Positions 29,207 to 39,450 of a DNA stretch of 64,000 nt are shown here, one piece after another. Origin of the DNA: Streptomyces huasconensis (GTDB lineage Bacteria; Actinomycetota; Actinomycetes; Streptomycetales; Streptomycetaceae); assembly GCA_004010275.1 (NCBI GenBank), contig RBWT01000009.1, forward strand, positions 23,615-87,614, given 5' to 3'. The notes beneath the pieces are model-generated. The model was not told the DNA's origin. It saw only the letters and a list, made by a program, of their open reading frames with translations, and searched no databases. The translations under genes were made by a program, and so were the position numbers. The first letter of the stretch is position 1. Each line of letters begins with the position of its first letter.

Positions 29207-29317
29207 CCATTGGTTGAGGCCAATATTGGTGCGCGCGAGGGTGTCGAAGCGCTGGCAGAAGCCGGCCGGGACCGGCCATAGTTGCCCCACTTCCGTGCGG
29301 CCGACCACTTCCGTGCA
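29207..29317 (+). promoter_or_regulatory. Palindromes and direct repeats upstream of the C39-like protein
   Basis: CCATTGG (29207-29213) and the perfect palindrome CCAATATTGG (29220-29229) are unusually AT-rich for this DNA. Two copies of CCACTTCCGTGC follow near 29287 and 29306, nineteen bases apart. They probably belong to the control region of the gene at 29390; no regulator is identified. Confidence 0.4.
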
Positions 29318-29389
29318 CCGGACGCCTCCGCGCAGCTGTACCGACCCTTCCGGCTCCGGCCGGAGACCACGTCGACTGGGGGTCCCCTG

Positions 29390-30790
29390 ATGGACCGAGC
29401 TGACCGAGCTGACCGCCCCGCCCGGGGCCATGACCTGTCCCGCAGATCCGTGCTCGCCTCGGCCGCCGCCCTGGCCGCCGTCGCGGCGGCCACGAGCCCC
29501 GCCCCGGCCGCGGGCGGCCAGGCCCGAGGGCGCCGCGCGCCGCGCGCGGACCGCTTCGTGGACAACCGCTTCTGGACCTCGTACGAGGACTGGCGCACCG
29601 GCACCGCCGAGGGCACCGCGGCTGTCGCCGCGGGCCGCCCCGGCCTGCGCATCGCGCGGCCCGCGGGCCGCACCGACTACGCCGACCCGCACACCGGCAG
29701 GACCGCCGCCTGGGAGTACGCGCGCTGGACCTCGCCCACGCACCGCTCCACCGTCCCCGCGACGGAACTCATCGCCTCCTGGAACGCCCACACGCCCGCC
29801 GGGACCTGGCTGCAGGTCGAGCTGACGGGCACGTACGCCGACGGCACGAAGAGCCCCTGGTTCGTCATGGGCCGCTGGACCGCCGGTGACGACAAGGAGG
29901 CCGACATCCGGCGGACCTCGGTCGACGACCAGACCGACGGCAAGTCGACGGTCTGGACGGACACGCTCGCCCTGAACGACGCGGCGGCCGGTCCGCGCGT
30001 CGTCTCCTACCGGCTGCGCCTGACGCTGTACCGCACGCCGGGCGCCACCACGACCCCCACGGTCTGGCGGCTCGGCGCGATGGCCTCGGCGGTCCCCGAC
30101 CGCTTCACGGTCCCGGCCTCCGAGCCGGGCCCCGGCAAGGAGCTGACGGTCCCGCGCTACTCGCAGGAGATCCACGTCGGCCAGTACCCCGAGTACGACA
30201 ACGGCGGCGAGGCCTGGTGCAGCCCCACCTCCTCACAGATGATCATCGAGTACTGGGGGCGCAGGCCGAAGCCCGAGGACCTCGCCTGGGTGGACCCGTC
30301 CTACGCCGACCCGCAGGTGTGCCACGCGGCCCGCCAGACGTTCGACTACCAGTACAAGGGCTGCGGGAACTGGCCCTTCAACGCGGCGTACGCGGCGACG
30401 TACACCGACCTCCAGGGCGTCGTCACCCGCCTCGCCACACTCACCGAGCTGGAGCAGCTGATCGCCGCCGGTATCCCCGCCATCACGTCCCAGTCTTTCC
30501 TCAAGGAGGAGCTGACGGGCGCCGGGTACGGCACGGCCGGCCACCTGATGACGGTCATCGGCTTCACGGCGGACGGCGACGTGATCGCCAACGACCCGGC
30601 CTCACCGACCAACGAGGCGGTGCGCCGCGTCTACAAGCGGCGTGAATTCGAGAACATCTGGCTGCGCACCAAGCGCTACAACTCCACCGGCAAGGTCGTC
30701 TCCGGCTCGGGCGGCGTCTGCTACCTGTACTTCCCGGTGAAGCTCACCGCGGCCCAGCGGCAGGCCCTCGCGGCGGTCGGCATCCGGTGA
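29390..30790 (+). CDS. Secreted C39-like papain-fold peptidase
   Basis: Exported protein of 466 aa. A likely Tat signal begins DLSRRSVLASAAALAAVAAA. The middle (WTSYEDWRTGTAEGTAAVAA, TWLQVELTGTYADG) is a beta-rich domain. The C-terminal half is a C39_2-type cysteine peptidase fold: VPRYSQEIHVGQYPEY, catalytic Cys in GGEAWCSPTSSQMIIEYWG and catalytic His in YGTAGHLMTVIGF. ATG 29390 is used; the codons just after it repeat GACCGAGCT. The target is unknown; members may cleave peptides or be inactive binding proteins. It stands alone and converges on the M1 peptidase. Confidence 0.85.
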   Translation: MDRADRADRPARGHDLSRRSVLASAAALAAVAAATSPAPAAGGQARGRRAPRADRFVDNRFWTSYEDWRTGTAEGTAAVAAGRPGLRIARPAGRTDYADPHTGRTAAWEYARWTSPTHRSTVPATELIASWNAHTPAGTWLQVELTGTYADGTKSPWFVMGRWTAGDDKEADIRRTSVDDQTDGKSTVWTDTLALNDAAAGPRVVSYRLRLTLYRTPGATTTPTVWRLGAMASAVPDRFTVPASEPGPGKELTVPRYSQEIHVGQYPEYDNGGEAWCSPTSSQMIIEYWGRRPKPEDLAWVDPSYADPQVCHAARQTFDYQYKGCGNWPFNAAYAATYTDLQGVVTRLATLTELEQLIAAGIPAITSQSFLKEELTGAGYGTAGHLMTVIGFTADGDVIANDPASPTNEAVRRVYKRREFENIWLRTKRYNSTGKVVSGSGGVCYLYFPVKLTAAQRQALAAVGIR

Positions 30791-30837
30791 CGGACGCCGG
30801 GGGTGCGGGGCACCCCGCCCCGCACCCCCGGTGAGCC

Positions 30838-32317
30838 TCACGTCACCGGGTCCACCACCCAGTCCGGGTGCCCCGGCATCGGCGGCGTCTTCGCCCCGTA
30901 CAGCCAGGGCCGCAGGAACCCCTCCAGGTCCTCGCCCGCGACCTGGGACGCCAGGTCGATGAAGTCCCGCGTGCTCGCCGTGCGCCCCTTGAAGCCGCTC
31001 ACCCAGGCCCGCTCGATCTTCTGGAACGTCGCGTCGCCGACCCGCTCGCGCAGCGCGTACAGCACGAGCGCGGAGCCGTCGTAGCGCATGCGCTTGAAGA
31101 GGTTCGGCTCGGTCGGCTCGGCGGGGGCGCCGAAGTCCTTGCGCCACTGGTCATGGGCGGCGTACGCGGTCTTCATCGCGGCCTCGAGGCGGTCGCCGCC
31201 GTGGGCCTCGGAGTAGAGGCGTTCGTAGAAGCGGGCGTGCCCCTCGCTCACCCACAGGTCGGACCAGCTCTCCAGCGCCACGCTGTTCCCGAACCACTGG
31301 TGGGTCAGCTCGTGCACCAGATTCCGCTCGGCGTCGACCTTCGTGCCGAGCAGGTCCGCCTTGGGGACGAGGGAGAGCGTCTGGGTCTCCAGGGCCACGC
31401 CGAGGTCGGTGTCGCCGACCAGGACGCCGTAGCGGTGGAAGGGGTAGGGGCCGAGCCGCTCCTCCAGCCACGCCAGGTGGTCGGGGGTGAGCCTGCGGTA
31501 CTCCGCGGTCGGCTCGACCAGCGCGTCCGGGACGACGTCCCGCAGCGGGAGCCCGCCGGGGCCCTCGCTCTCGACGAGCCGGAACTTCCCGACGGCCAGC
31601 TGCACCAGCTGCGTGGAGAGCGGCTGCTCGGAGTCGTACGTCCAGCGCACCCGGCCGCCGGGGACCTCCACGCGCGAGACCAGCTTGCCGTTGGCCACGG
31701 CGGTGCGGTCGGCCGGTGTGCTGATGCGGAAGGTGACCGGCGCGCGCCGGCTGGGGTGGTCGGTCGGAGGGGAAGATCATGCGGGCGCCGTTCGGCTGGG
31801 GGTAGACCACCGTGCCGTCCGGTGTCGGTATCCAGCCGTAGTCCTCGATCGCGTCGTCCCGGTGCCGTGTCTGGGCCGGGTCGGCGGTGTACGTGACCTT
31901 GACCGTGAACGAACTGCCCTTGCGGATCGGCGACTTGGGGGTCACGGTCAGCTCGTCGCCCTCGCGGGACGCGCCCGCCCTGGCGCCGTCGACCGTCACG
32001 GCGTGCAGGGTGTTGCCCGCGAAGTCCAGGTTGAAGCGGGAGAGGGCCTGGGTGGACGTGGCCCTGATGGTCGTCGCCGCCTCGAAGGGCGTCTTCGGCG
32101 CCTGCCAGTCGAAGTCCAGGTAGTAGCGGTCCACCCGGTACCCGCCGTTCCCGTCCAGCGGGAACAGGGGGTCGCCGAGGCCGGCGCGCCCGGCGACGGC
32201 TTGCCGTCCGTGGCGGGGGCGGCCTGGCGAGGGCGGCGCGGCGAGGGCGGCCGCCACGGTGATCGCGGCCGCGAGGGCGAGCCGTGCTCCGCGGCGGGTC
32301 GTCCGGTTCGTGCTCAT
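30838..32317 (-). CDS. Secreted M1-family metallopeptidase, frame-broken
   Basis: Exported zinc aminopeptidase-like protein of about 490 aa. ATG 32317 leads a signal peptide (RRGARLALAAAITVAAALAA). Beta domain: YRVDRYYLDFDWQAPKTPFEA. The zinc motif HExxH is in NLVHELTHQWFGNSVALESW, with the third ligand Glu in LWVSEGHARFYERL. A break near 31765 separates FPSDRP and PVTFRIST. The usual GAMEN exopeptidase motif is replaced by DTDLGVALETQTLS, so the specificity is unclear. A pair of compensating shifts may also hide near 32180-32225. Confidence 0.88.
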
Positions 32318-32491
32318 TGGGAACCTCTCGGTCGGATGCTGCGCGGACGTGCGTCGTGTCTCGTTCTAGACGCACGGCGGTCCGGCCGAGTTGTGGCGTG
32401 ACCAAGCTCTCGTCTCCCCACAGGTTTTCTGCTGGCATGGTGGAGGGGTTCCATGGGGGGACACCACTGCCAGAAGAATCAGTGAGAAGAC

Positions 32492-32638
32492 ATGACCGCG
32501 TTCTCTGCCACCGCCGTTCGCGTCCAGGCCCGTACCGGCGGCCCGAAAGAAGACGGACCGAATCTCCTGGAGCACCTCGCGGGCTGGACGCTCGTCGTGG
32601 TCCTCGCGATGCTCGTCACGCAGACCGGTCTGCTGTGA
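32492..32638 (+). CDS. Small single-helix membrane protein (48 aa)
   Basis: Too small for ordinary ORF calling. ATG 32492 follows GTGAGAAG and the frame runs to TGA 32636-32638, coding 48 residues: a polar N-terminus with TGGPKEDGPN, then EHLAGWTLVVVLAMLVTQTG, one transmembrane helix near the C-terminus. A 48-aa protein of this form sits at the same place in relatives (recalled, not checked). Function unknown. It is divergent from the M1 peptidase. Confidence 0.65.
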   Translation: MTAFSATAVRVQARTGGPKEDGPNLLEHLAGWTLVVVLAMLVTQTGLL

Positions 32639-32654
32639 CCCCGCCCGCGCGTAG

Positions 32655-33530
32655 TCACCGGTCGTCCCCCGCGCCGGCCCGCCAGTGCCGGTGCGGGACG
32701 CCCACCAGGCCGTACAGCCACCGCACCGGTGACCGCCCGTGCAGCAGGGTGAGCCCCGCCACGATCGCGAACAGCGGCAGCCCCAGCCACCCGCCGAGCA
32801 GGCGCACCAGCCCGCTGGCGAGAAGCGCGCCCACGAACGGCAGCCCGTACACCCCGGCGGCCGCGATGACGACGGCGAGGACCCGCGGCACCTTGCGGTC
32901 CTCGTCGGCCCCCGGCAGCGACCAGCCCTCCATGAGCCAGCCGACCGCGGTCGCCAGCATGGTGCCGATCACCGCGGCCCCGAAGAGCAGCAGCGCCAGG
33001 AACGTCCCGGACGTCAGGAAGTCCAGTACGTGATTGACGACGCCGTCCCTCGGCCAGTCGGCGAAGTCGTCGGCGCCGGGGGACAGGAACCGCTGGTATC
33101 CGCGGCCGTCCCACCCGTGGACGAGCGTCCCGAACACCAGGAAGTACCCGCCCACGCACTGGAGGTAGGCCCAGTAGCCCGCCCCCGCGAGCACCAGCGC
33201 CTGCGCCACGAGGAACCCGAGGACCGCGGCCACCGGAACCCCGCCCGCGTAGCAGAGGACGAACCCGGCCCACACGTCCTCGTGGCCCTCCGCGACGTGC
33301 ATGGTCGCCCAGGCGGGGTTCTGCCACAGCAGGAAGAGCCCCGTCGGCACCATCAGGACGGCGGCGAACAGCGCCGTGAGCGCCAGATAGGGGTTCGCGG
33401 CGCGGCTGCGGGTGCGCGGCCCCTCACCCGCGTTGATCCGCTCCCACACCTGCAACTGGCGCCCGGCGGAGAGCGCGGACGTCGCGCCGGCCGCGTACGC
33501 CCAGAAGAGGGCGGCCTGCATCTGGATCAT
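32655..33530 (-). CDS. Multi-pass membrane protein of unknown function
   Basis: 291 aa with about seven hydrophobic segments: LALTALFAAVLMVPTGLFLL, VPVAAVLGFLVAQALVLAG, FLALLLFGAAVIGTMLATAV, VLAVVIAAAGVYGLPFVGAL. An extracytoplasmic or cytoplasmic loop carries GTLVHGWDGRGYQRFLSPGADDFADWP. No known family is recognised. ATG 33530 is chosen; it is 24 bp from the downstream end of the DUF6114 gene, so may be in the same operon. Confidence 0.7.
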   Translation of the reverse strand: MIQMQAALFWAYAAGATSALSAGRQLQVWERINAGEGPRTRSRAANPYLALTALFAAVLMVPTGLFLLWQNPAWATMHVAEGHEDVWAGFVLCYAGGVPVAAVLGFLVAQALVLAGAGYWAYLQCVGGYFLVFGTLVHGWDGRGYQRFLSPGADDFADWPRDGVVNHVLDFLTSGTFLALLLFGAAVIGTMLATAVGWLMEGWSLPGADEDRKVPRVLAVVIAAAGVYGLPFVGALLASGLVRLLGGWLGLPLFAIVAGLTLLHGRSPVRWLYGLVGVPHRHWRAGAGDDR

Positions 33531-33554
33531 GCCGAACCCTTCATGCCGGGGTGA

Positions 33555-34532
33555 TCACGCCGAGGCTTTGAGGGAGAGTCCGCCCGCCACGATCGAGTCC
33601 GAGGTGACCAGGGCCTGTTCGGCGCTGACGTCCGTCATGAAGACGAACGGCGGTACGAGCGGCGGGACCGGCAGTCTGTCGGGCGTGAAGGTCAGACAGA
33701 GCAGCCCCTCGATGCACCCCTTGAACTTGGTCAGGTAGAGCGTGACCGAGCCGCTCAGGTCCAGCGTGTCGGCGCCCAGGGCGAGTTCCCCGCCTCCGTC
33801 TCGCGTCTTCAGCGCGTAGTCGGTGAGCGAGGCGGCCTTCATTCGCAGCACCATGACCTTCAGCGGGCCGTCCGCGGTCGGGATCTTGGTGACGCCCGCC
33901 ACGATGAAGCCTTTCGGGGCGAAGAGCGTGGTGGTGATGGTCGGCGGGGTCCTGGCCGCCACGATCGACGGGGCGGGTGCCGCCCTGGCCGGGCTGCCGT
34001 TCACGATCCCCGCCACGATCACCACCGGCAGCAGCACGGCGAGCGTCCGCGTGCCCTGCCCGTCCCGCACCCTCGGCGGCGCGGGGTCCTCCTCGGCGTC
34101 CTCGGGCACCGGCGTCCACCCGAAGCCCATGGCGCTGCCGGCGATGCCCAGGAGCATGCCGACGAGGAATCCGCCGAGGTTGGTGGCGGCGAACGACAGC
34201 ACCGAGAGGATCAGGGCGTTGACGCTCACATAGTGGTGCGTGTGCGGCAGGAACCACAGGAACAGCCCCGCCACGACCAGCGCGATGCCGATGCCGATCG
34301 CCGCGATCCCGCCGAGCCCGAGGCTCACCAGGACCGTCAGCGGCGAGAGCGGCACCAGCAGCAGTTCGGTCACGCCGAGGATCAGCAGCAGTCCGCCCCA
34401 GAACGGCCGCGTGCGGCGCCACCTGCGCAGCACCCGCCGCTGTTGGGGCCAGGGCAGCCGTCGGTCGAGGGGGCCGCCGCCGTCCTTGCGGAAGGGTCTG
34501 ACGCCGGCTCTCCCGCCGCCCGTCAGAAGCAC
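33555..34532 (-). CDS. DUF6114-type membrane protein
   Basis: 325 aa. Four helices in the N-terminal half (FWGGLLLILGVTELLLVPL, IAAIGIGIALVVAGLFLWFL, ALILSVLSFAATNLGGFLVG) are the DUF6114 domain; a fifth hydrophobic stretch follows (VLLPVVIVAGIVNG), then a likely external beta-rich domain (FIVAGVTKIPTADGPLKVMV) with two cysteines (FKGCIEGLLCLTF). It overlaps the upstream DUF6230 gene by ten bases. The two domains occur together throughout Streptomyces, with no known function. N-terminal start uncertain; a GTG/ATG a few codons in is possible. Confidence 0.8.
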   Translation of the reverse strand: MLLTGGGRAGVRPFRKDGGGPLDRRLPWPQQRRVLRRWRRTRPFWGGLLLILGVTELLLVPLSPLTVLVSLGLGGIAAIGIGIALVVAGLFLWFLPHTHHYVSVNALILSVLSFAATNLGGFLVGMLLGIAGSAMGFGWTPVPEDAEEDPAPPRVRDGQGTRTLAVLLPVVIVAGIVNGSPARAAPAPSIVAARTPPTITTTLFAPKGFIVAGVTKIPTADGPLKVMVLRMKAASLTDYALKTRDGGGELALGADTLDLSGSVTLYLTKFKGCIEGLLCLTFTPDRLPVPPLVPPFVFMTDVSAEQALVTSDSIVAGGLSLKASA

Positions 34533-35137
34533 TGCTTGCCGCCGAGGCTGACGTCGACGCGCATGCCCTTGAGCCGGAAGTTCCCGCCCGTCGCCGACCA
34601 GGCGTGGGACTTCACGCCAGAGACCGTGATGTCCCCGGCCTGGAGCCCGAACTTGCCCCGCTCGCCCTTGACCCCGGGCACCTCGTCCAGCGTCGAGGCG
34701 TCCCGGCCGATCTCCGCGGTGCCGAAGCGGGCGTCGCCCACCAGGTCCTCGCCGTCGATGACGAGGTTGCTGGCGGTGACCTTGCCCGCGTCGCCGCCCG
34801 CGGTCAGCTTGAACACCACCTTGCCGAGCGGGGTCTTGACCTCGGCGGCCTGGCAGATGTCGGACAGGGTCGCGTCACCGATCCCGAGGAGCGCCACCGG
34901 GTGCCCCTTGCCGTCGATGTCCCGGTCCGTCTGGACGTACGAGGACAGGCCCTCGCTCGTCAGTTTCCCCGAGGAGACCTGGAAGCTGGTGCCCGAGACG
35001 GCGAAGGACGCGGCGAGCGCGCCCTCGGCCATCACGGAGGCCATCACACCGACGGCCAGCACGGCCGGCATGGCCACCACGGCCGTCTTCTTCCAGGAGG
35101 TTCTGCCCTCGCGTAACGCGTTGCGGCTAGCGCCCAC
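34523..35137 (-). CDS. DUF6230 secreted protein
   Basis: About 204 aa. GTG 35137 has GGAGGAAG upstream, and the sequence VGASRNALREGRTSWKK leads a signal-like helix AVVAMPAVLAVGVMASVMA. The mature part (SFAVSGTSFQVSSGKLTSEG, ISD-IC-AAEV, MRVDVSLGGKQCF at the end) is beta-rich with two Cys. Such proteins were once mis-annotated as cholesterol esterases. It is cotranscribed with the DUF6114 gene and divergent from a TetR regulator, which likely controls the pair. Confidence 0.82.
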   Translation of the reverse strand: MGASRNALREGRTSWKKTAVVAMPAVLAVGVMASVMAEGALAASFAVSGTSFQVSSGKLTSEGLSSYVQTDRDIDGKGHPVALLGIGDATLSDICQAAEVKTPLGKVVFKLTAGGDAGKVTASNLVIDGEDLVGDARFGTAEIGRDASTLDEVPGVKGERGKFGLQAGDITVSGVKSHAWSATGGNFRLKGMRVDVSLGGKQCF

Positions 35138-35279
35138 TGTTCTTCCTCCCGTACGTCGTTCCGCGTCGTCAAGCGTGCGTAAGGGGAGTGCGTGAAGCGC
35201 CGTCGGGAGCCCGGTCGGCAGACGGCACCGCTCTGCCATACTGCGGACATCCCACGGCAGTTGGAGACTAGGGCCGAAA

Positions 35280-35903
35280 TTGAATAATAGTCAACAGCGC
35301 GGTACCGACCGTTCCGCGGCTCGTCGCGCCGACCTCATCACCATCGGCCGGAAGCTGTTCGCCGACACGTCGTACGATGCCCTGTCGATGGACGACATCG
35401 CGAAACAGGCGGGCGTCGCCAAGGGGCTGATCTACTACTACTTCAAGTCCAAGCGCGGCTACTACCTCGCGATCATCGAGGACTCCGTCGCCGACTTGGT
35501 CGCGCGCGCCGGACGCCACGACGGCCTGCCGCCCGTGGAGCGCGTGCAGCGCACCATCGACGGCTATCTGCGCTACGCCGAGCAGCACCAGGCGGCCTAC
35601 CGGGCGATCATCAGCGGCGGTGTCGGCTTCGACGCCGAGGTGCACGCGATCCGCGACGGCGTCCGCGAGGCGATGATCAGGACGATCGCCGAGGGGACGT
35701 ACGGCCGCGCCGACATCCCGTGCCTCGCCCGCACCGCGCTGCTCGGCTGGCTGTGCAGCGTCGAGGGCATCACGCTCGACTGGGTCGGGCACCGCGGCCT
35801 GCCGCGCGAGCGGGTCTGCGCCCTGCTGGTGCGCACGCTCGGGGACACGCTGCGCGTCATCGAGGACTTCGAACCGTCGTTCCCGGCGCCCGCGCGGCCA
35901 TGA
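35280..35903 (+). CDS. TetR-family regulator
   Basis: 207 aa. N-terminal helix-turn-helix: ITIGRKLFADTSYDALSMDDIAKQAGVAKGLIYYYFKSK, the TetR signature. The C-terminal ligand domain is helical, with a Trp-rich region (LLGWLCSVEGITLDWVGH). No ATG or GTG lies near; TTG 35280 with GGAGAC upstream is the best start. It is divergent from the DUF6230-DUF6114 pair with 142 bp between, so an autoregulated switch over that pair is the simplest reading. Ligand unknown; some relatives sense fatty acids. Confidence 0.88.
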   Translation: MNNSQQRGTDRSAARRADLITIGRKLFADTSYDALSMDDIAKQAGVAKGLIYYYFKSKRGYYLAIIEDSVADLVARAGRHDGLPPVERVQRTIDGYLRYAEQHQAAYRAIISGGVGFDAEVHAIRDGVREAMIRTIAEGTYGRADIPCLARTALLGWLCSVEGITLDWVGHRGLPRERVCALLVRTLGDTLRVIEDFEPSFPAPARP

Positions 35904-35957
35904 GCGAGGGGTGGGCGCCGAGAACCGGCCCCCACCCCGAACTCCGTGCGCCGTGCG

Positions 35958-37201
<1,244 letters not shown>

Positions 37202-37306
37202 CGTGTCTCCTCGTGGGGGGAAACCAGTGAGGCGCGAGGGAGGGGGAAGTGCTGCCGTGGAGCGGCCGCGTTCATTTGGCATGAACGCGGTAAGTGGTTC
37301 AACGGA

Positions 37307-37350
37307 ACACTAGGAGGACTAGACCAGTACGGTCAATGGTTCGGACCAAT
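37307..37350 (-). promoter_or_regulatory. Second chitinase promoter with the same DasR-like element
   Basis: On the minus strand ATTGGTCCGAACC (37338-37350) is followed by -35 TTGACC (37331-37336), then ACTGGTCTAGTCC (37316-37328) and -10 TAGTGT (37307-37312), spacer 18. Base for base this repeats the layout of the element before the other chitinase at 17092-17135, in an otherwise unrelated upstream region. Confidence 0.78.
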
Positions 37351-37560
37351 CCGGCCGCCTCTGTCGATCTGCGGGTATCTTTCGAGTAAGCGGTCGTTAA
37401 CTAGTGACTGGCTGCCGCCGATCGGGCATACTCAACGCGCCGCAGCCGCTGGTCAGCCGCTTCCGTGACCCGGGAGGAGACCCTGGCTCGGCATCGTTTC
37501 CGGCGCCGCCGCCTCACCCTGCGCGGGCGTCCGCCGTAGCCCGACAGGGAGGAGAGCGTC

Positions 37561-38733
37561 ATGCCCGACCACGCCCCACAGCCGGTGGACCGTCAGCTGC
37601 CGACGGATGAGGCCAGGGATCTGCTCTCGCTCGTCCGGGACATCGTCCAGCGCGAGATCGCCCCGAAGGCGGCCGCGGAGGAGGAAGCGGGGCGCTTCCC
37701 GCGGGAGGTCTTCACCCTGCTCTCCGAGGCCGGACTGCTCGGCCTCGCGTACGACTCCGAGTACGGCGGCGGCGACCAGCCCTACGAGGTCTACCTCCAG
37801 GTCCTGGAGGAACTCGCCGCCGCGCGCCTGACCGTCGGCCTCGGCGTCAGCGTCCACTCGCTCTCCTGCCACGCGCTCGCCGGGTACGGCACCAAGGAGC
37901 AGCGGGGTGAGCACCTGCCTGCCATGCTCGGCGGCGGCCTGCTCGGCGCGTACTGCCTCTCCGAGCCCGCCTCCGGCTCGGACGCCGCGTCCCTGCGCAC
38001 GAAGGCCGTGCGCGACGGCGACCACTGGGTCATCGACGGCACCAAGGCCTGGATCACGCACGGCGGCGTCGCCGACTTCTACACCGTGCTGGCCCGCACC
38101 GGCGGCGAGGGCGCCAGGGGCGTCACGGCCTTCCTGGTGCCGGGCGACGCCGAGGGGCTCACCGCGGCGGCGCCCGAGAAGAAGATGGGCATGAAGGGCT
38201 CGCCCACCGCGCAGCTCCACTTCGACGGTGTCCGCGTCCCCGACTCCCGCCGGATCGGGGACGAGGGCCAGGGCTTCGCCATCGCGCTCTCGGCGCTCGA
38301 CTCGGGGCGGCTCGGCATCGCGGCCTGTGCGATCGGCGTGGCCCAGGCGGCGCTGGACGAGGCGCTCACGTACGCCACCGAGCGGCGGCAGTTCGGCCGG
38401 CCGATCGCGGACTTCCAGGGCCTGCGCTTCATGCTCGCGGACATGGCGACGCAGATCGAGGCGGGCCGGGCGCTCTATCTGTCGGCGGCCAGACTGCGCG
38501 ACGCGGGCCGGCCGTTCGCCAAGCAGGCGGCCATGGCCAAGCTGCTCTGCACGGACACCGCGATGAAGGTGACGACGGACGCCGTGCAGGTCCTCGGGGG
38601 CTACGGCTACACCGCGGACTTCCCCGTGGAGCGCTTCATGCGGGAGGCGAAGGTGCTCCAGATCGTCGAGGGCACCAATCAGATCCAGCGCATGGTCATC
38701 GCCCGTCACCTCGCGGGTCCCGAGACGCGCTGA
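37561..38733 (+). CDS. Acyl-CoA dehydrogenase
   Basis: FAD enzyme of 390 aa that oxidises an acyl-CoA to the enoyl-CoA. Signatures: AYCLSEPASGSDAASLRTKA, KKMGMKGSPTAQLHFDGVRVP and QVLGGYGYTADFPVERFMREAKVLQIVEGTNQIQR, the last with the catalytic Glu of the short/butyryl-chain group. ATG 37561 follows GGGAGGAGAG. No other beta-oxidation gene is adjacent. Chain length is not determinable here. The stop overlaps the end of the convergent Q/Y-repeat gene by 38 bp. Confidence 0.93.
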   Translation: MPDHAPQPVDRQLPTDEARDLLSLVRDIVQREIAPKAAAEEEAGRFPREVFTLLSEAGLLGLAYDSEYGGGDQPYEVYLQVLEELAAARLTVGLGVSVHSLSCHALAGYGTKEQRGEHLPAMLGGGLLGAYCLSEPASGSDAASLRTKAVRDGDHWVIDGTKAWITHGGVADFYTVLARTGGEGARGVTAFLVPGDAEGLTAAAPEKKMGMKGSPTAQLHFDGVRVPDSRRIGDEGQGFAIALSALDSGRLGIAACAIGVAQAALDEALTYATERRQFGRPIADFQGLRFMLADMATQIEAGRALYLSAARLRDAGRPFAKQAAMAKLLCTDTAMKVTTDAVQVLGGYGYTADFPVERFMREAKVLQIVEGTNQIQRMVIARHLAGPETR

Positions 38734-39193
38734 ACTGGCTGCGGGCCACGGGCGGCGCCACCAGCCGGACCCACTCCGGGTCGTGGCGCCCGGGCAGCGT
38801 CCGGCCCCGGTCGGCCCAGTGGTGGACCAGGGCGCGGTAGATCGGCGGGTCCGGGGGCTGGGGCTGGCGCGGCTGCTGGTAGGTCTGTTGCGAGGGCTGT
38901 GAGGGCTGCCGGTAGGGCTGTGGCTGGTATGTCTGCTGCTGTTGCGCCTGACGGTCGTACGGCTGTCGCTCGTAAGCCTGTTGCTCGTACGGCTGTCGCT
39001 CATACGCCTGCTGCTCGTATGCCTGTTGCTCGTATGTCCGCTGTTGGTACGTCTGTTGTCCGTACGTCTGTTGATGCGGTTCCGCCTGTCGGGCCCGTGG
39101 GGGAACCGATTCTGCGGAGGCGGGCACCATCACCAGGGTGCGTCGCCGACGGCTGGTGGGGACGTGCGTGGGGCCCATATCCGTGGGGGTCAT
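38696..39193 (-). CDS. Low-complexity Gln/Tyr-repeat protein
   Basis: About 165 aa. Residues about 41 to 112 are a degenerate five-residue repeat of the form Q-Q-x-Y-x (TYGQQTYQQRTYEQQAYEQQ, then AYERQPYEQQ and so on). A conserved-looking tail follows: PPDPPIYRALVHHWADRGR and TLPGRHDPEWVRLVAPP, which I take as the functional part. The repeat DNA is a 15-bp family (about 38875-39070). No membrane segment or known domain; N-terminal start (39193 or 39178) uncertain. Disordered linker or phase-separating protein are possible roles. Confidence 0.6.
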   Translation of the reverse strand: MTPTDMGPTHVPTSRRRRTLVMVPASAESVPPRARQAEPHQQTYGQQTYQQRTYEQQAYEQQAYERQPYEQQAYERQPYDRQAQQQQTYQPQPYRQPSQPSQQTYQQPRQPQPPDPPIYRALVHHWADRGRTLPGRHDPEWVRLVAPPVARSQFSASRDPRGDGR

Positions 39194-39450
39194 ACCGGGC
39201 CAAACGCCCGGACGGGCGTCGAAGTCACCGCCGCGCGGATTAGGGCGTCAGTTCATGGCGCGCGGGCGCCGCAGGGGCGTGGCCCGAAGCGCGCCCGCGC
39301 GCGCCCCCGCGACTGCGCACGGCTATGGCCTCGGCCTCTTAACTGACGTACCGTCAACTCCGCGCCGCCGCATGGCCGGACATCCGGCCCCTCGGTGCAT
39401 CGCACCGTCCCGCACTGTCCCGCGCTGTTCCGCGCCCAGGGAGGTCTGCC

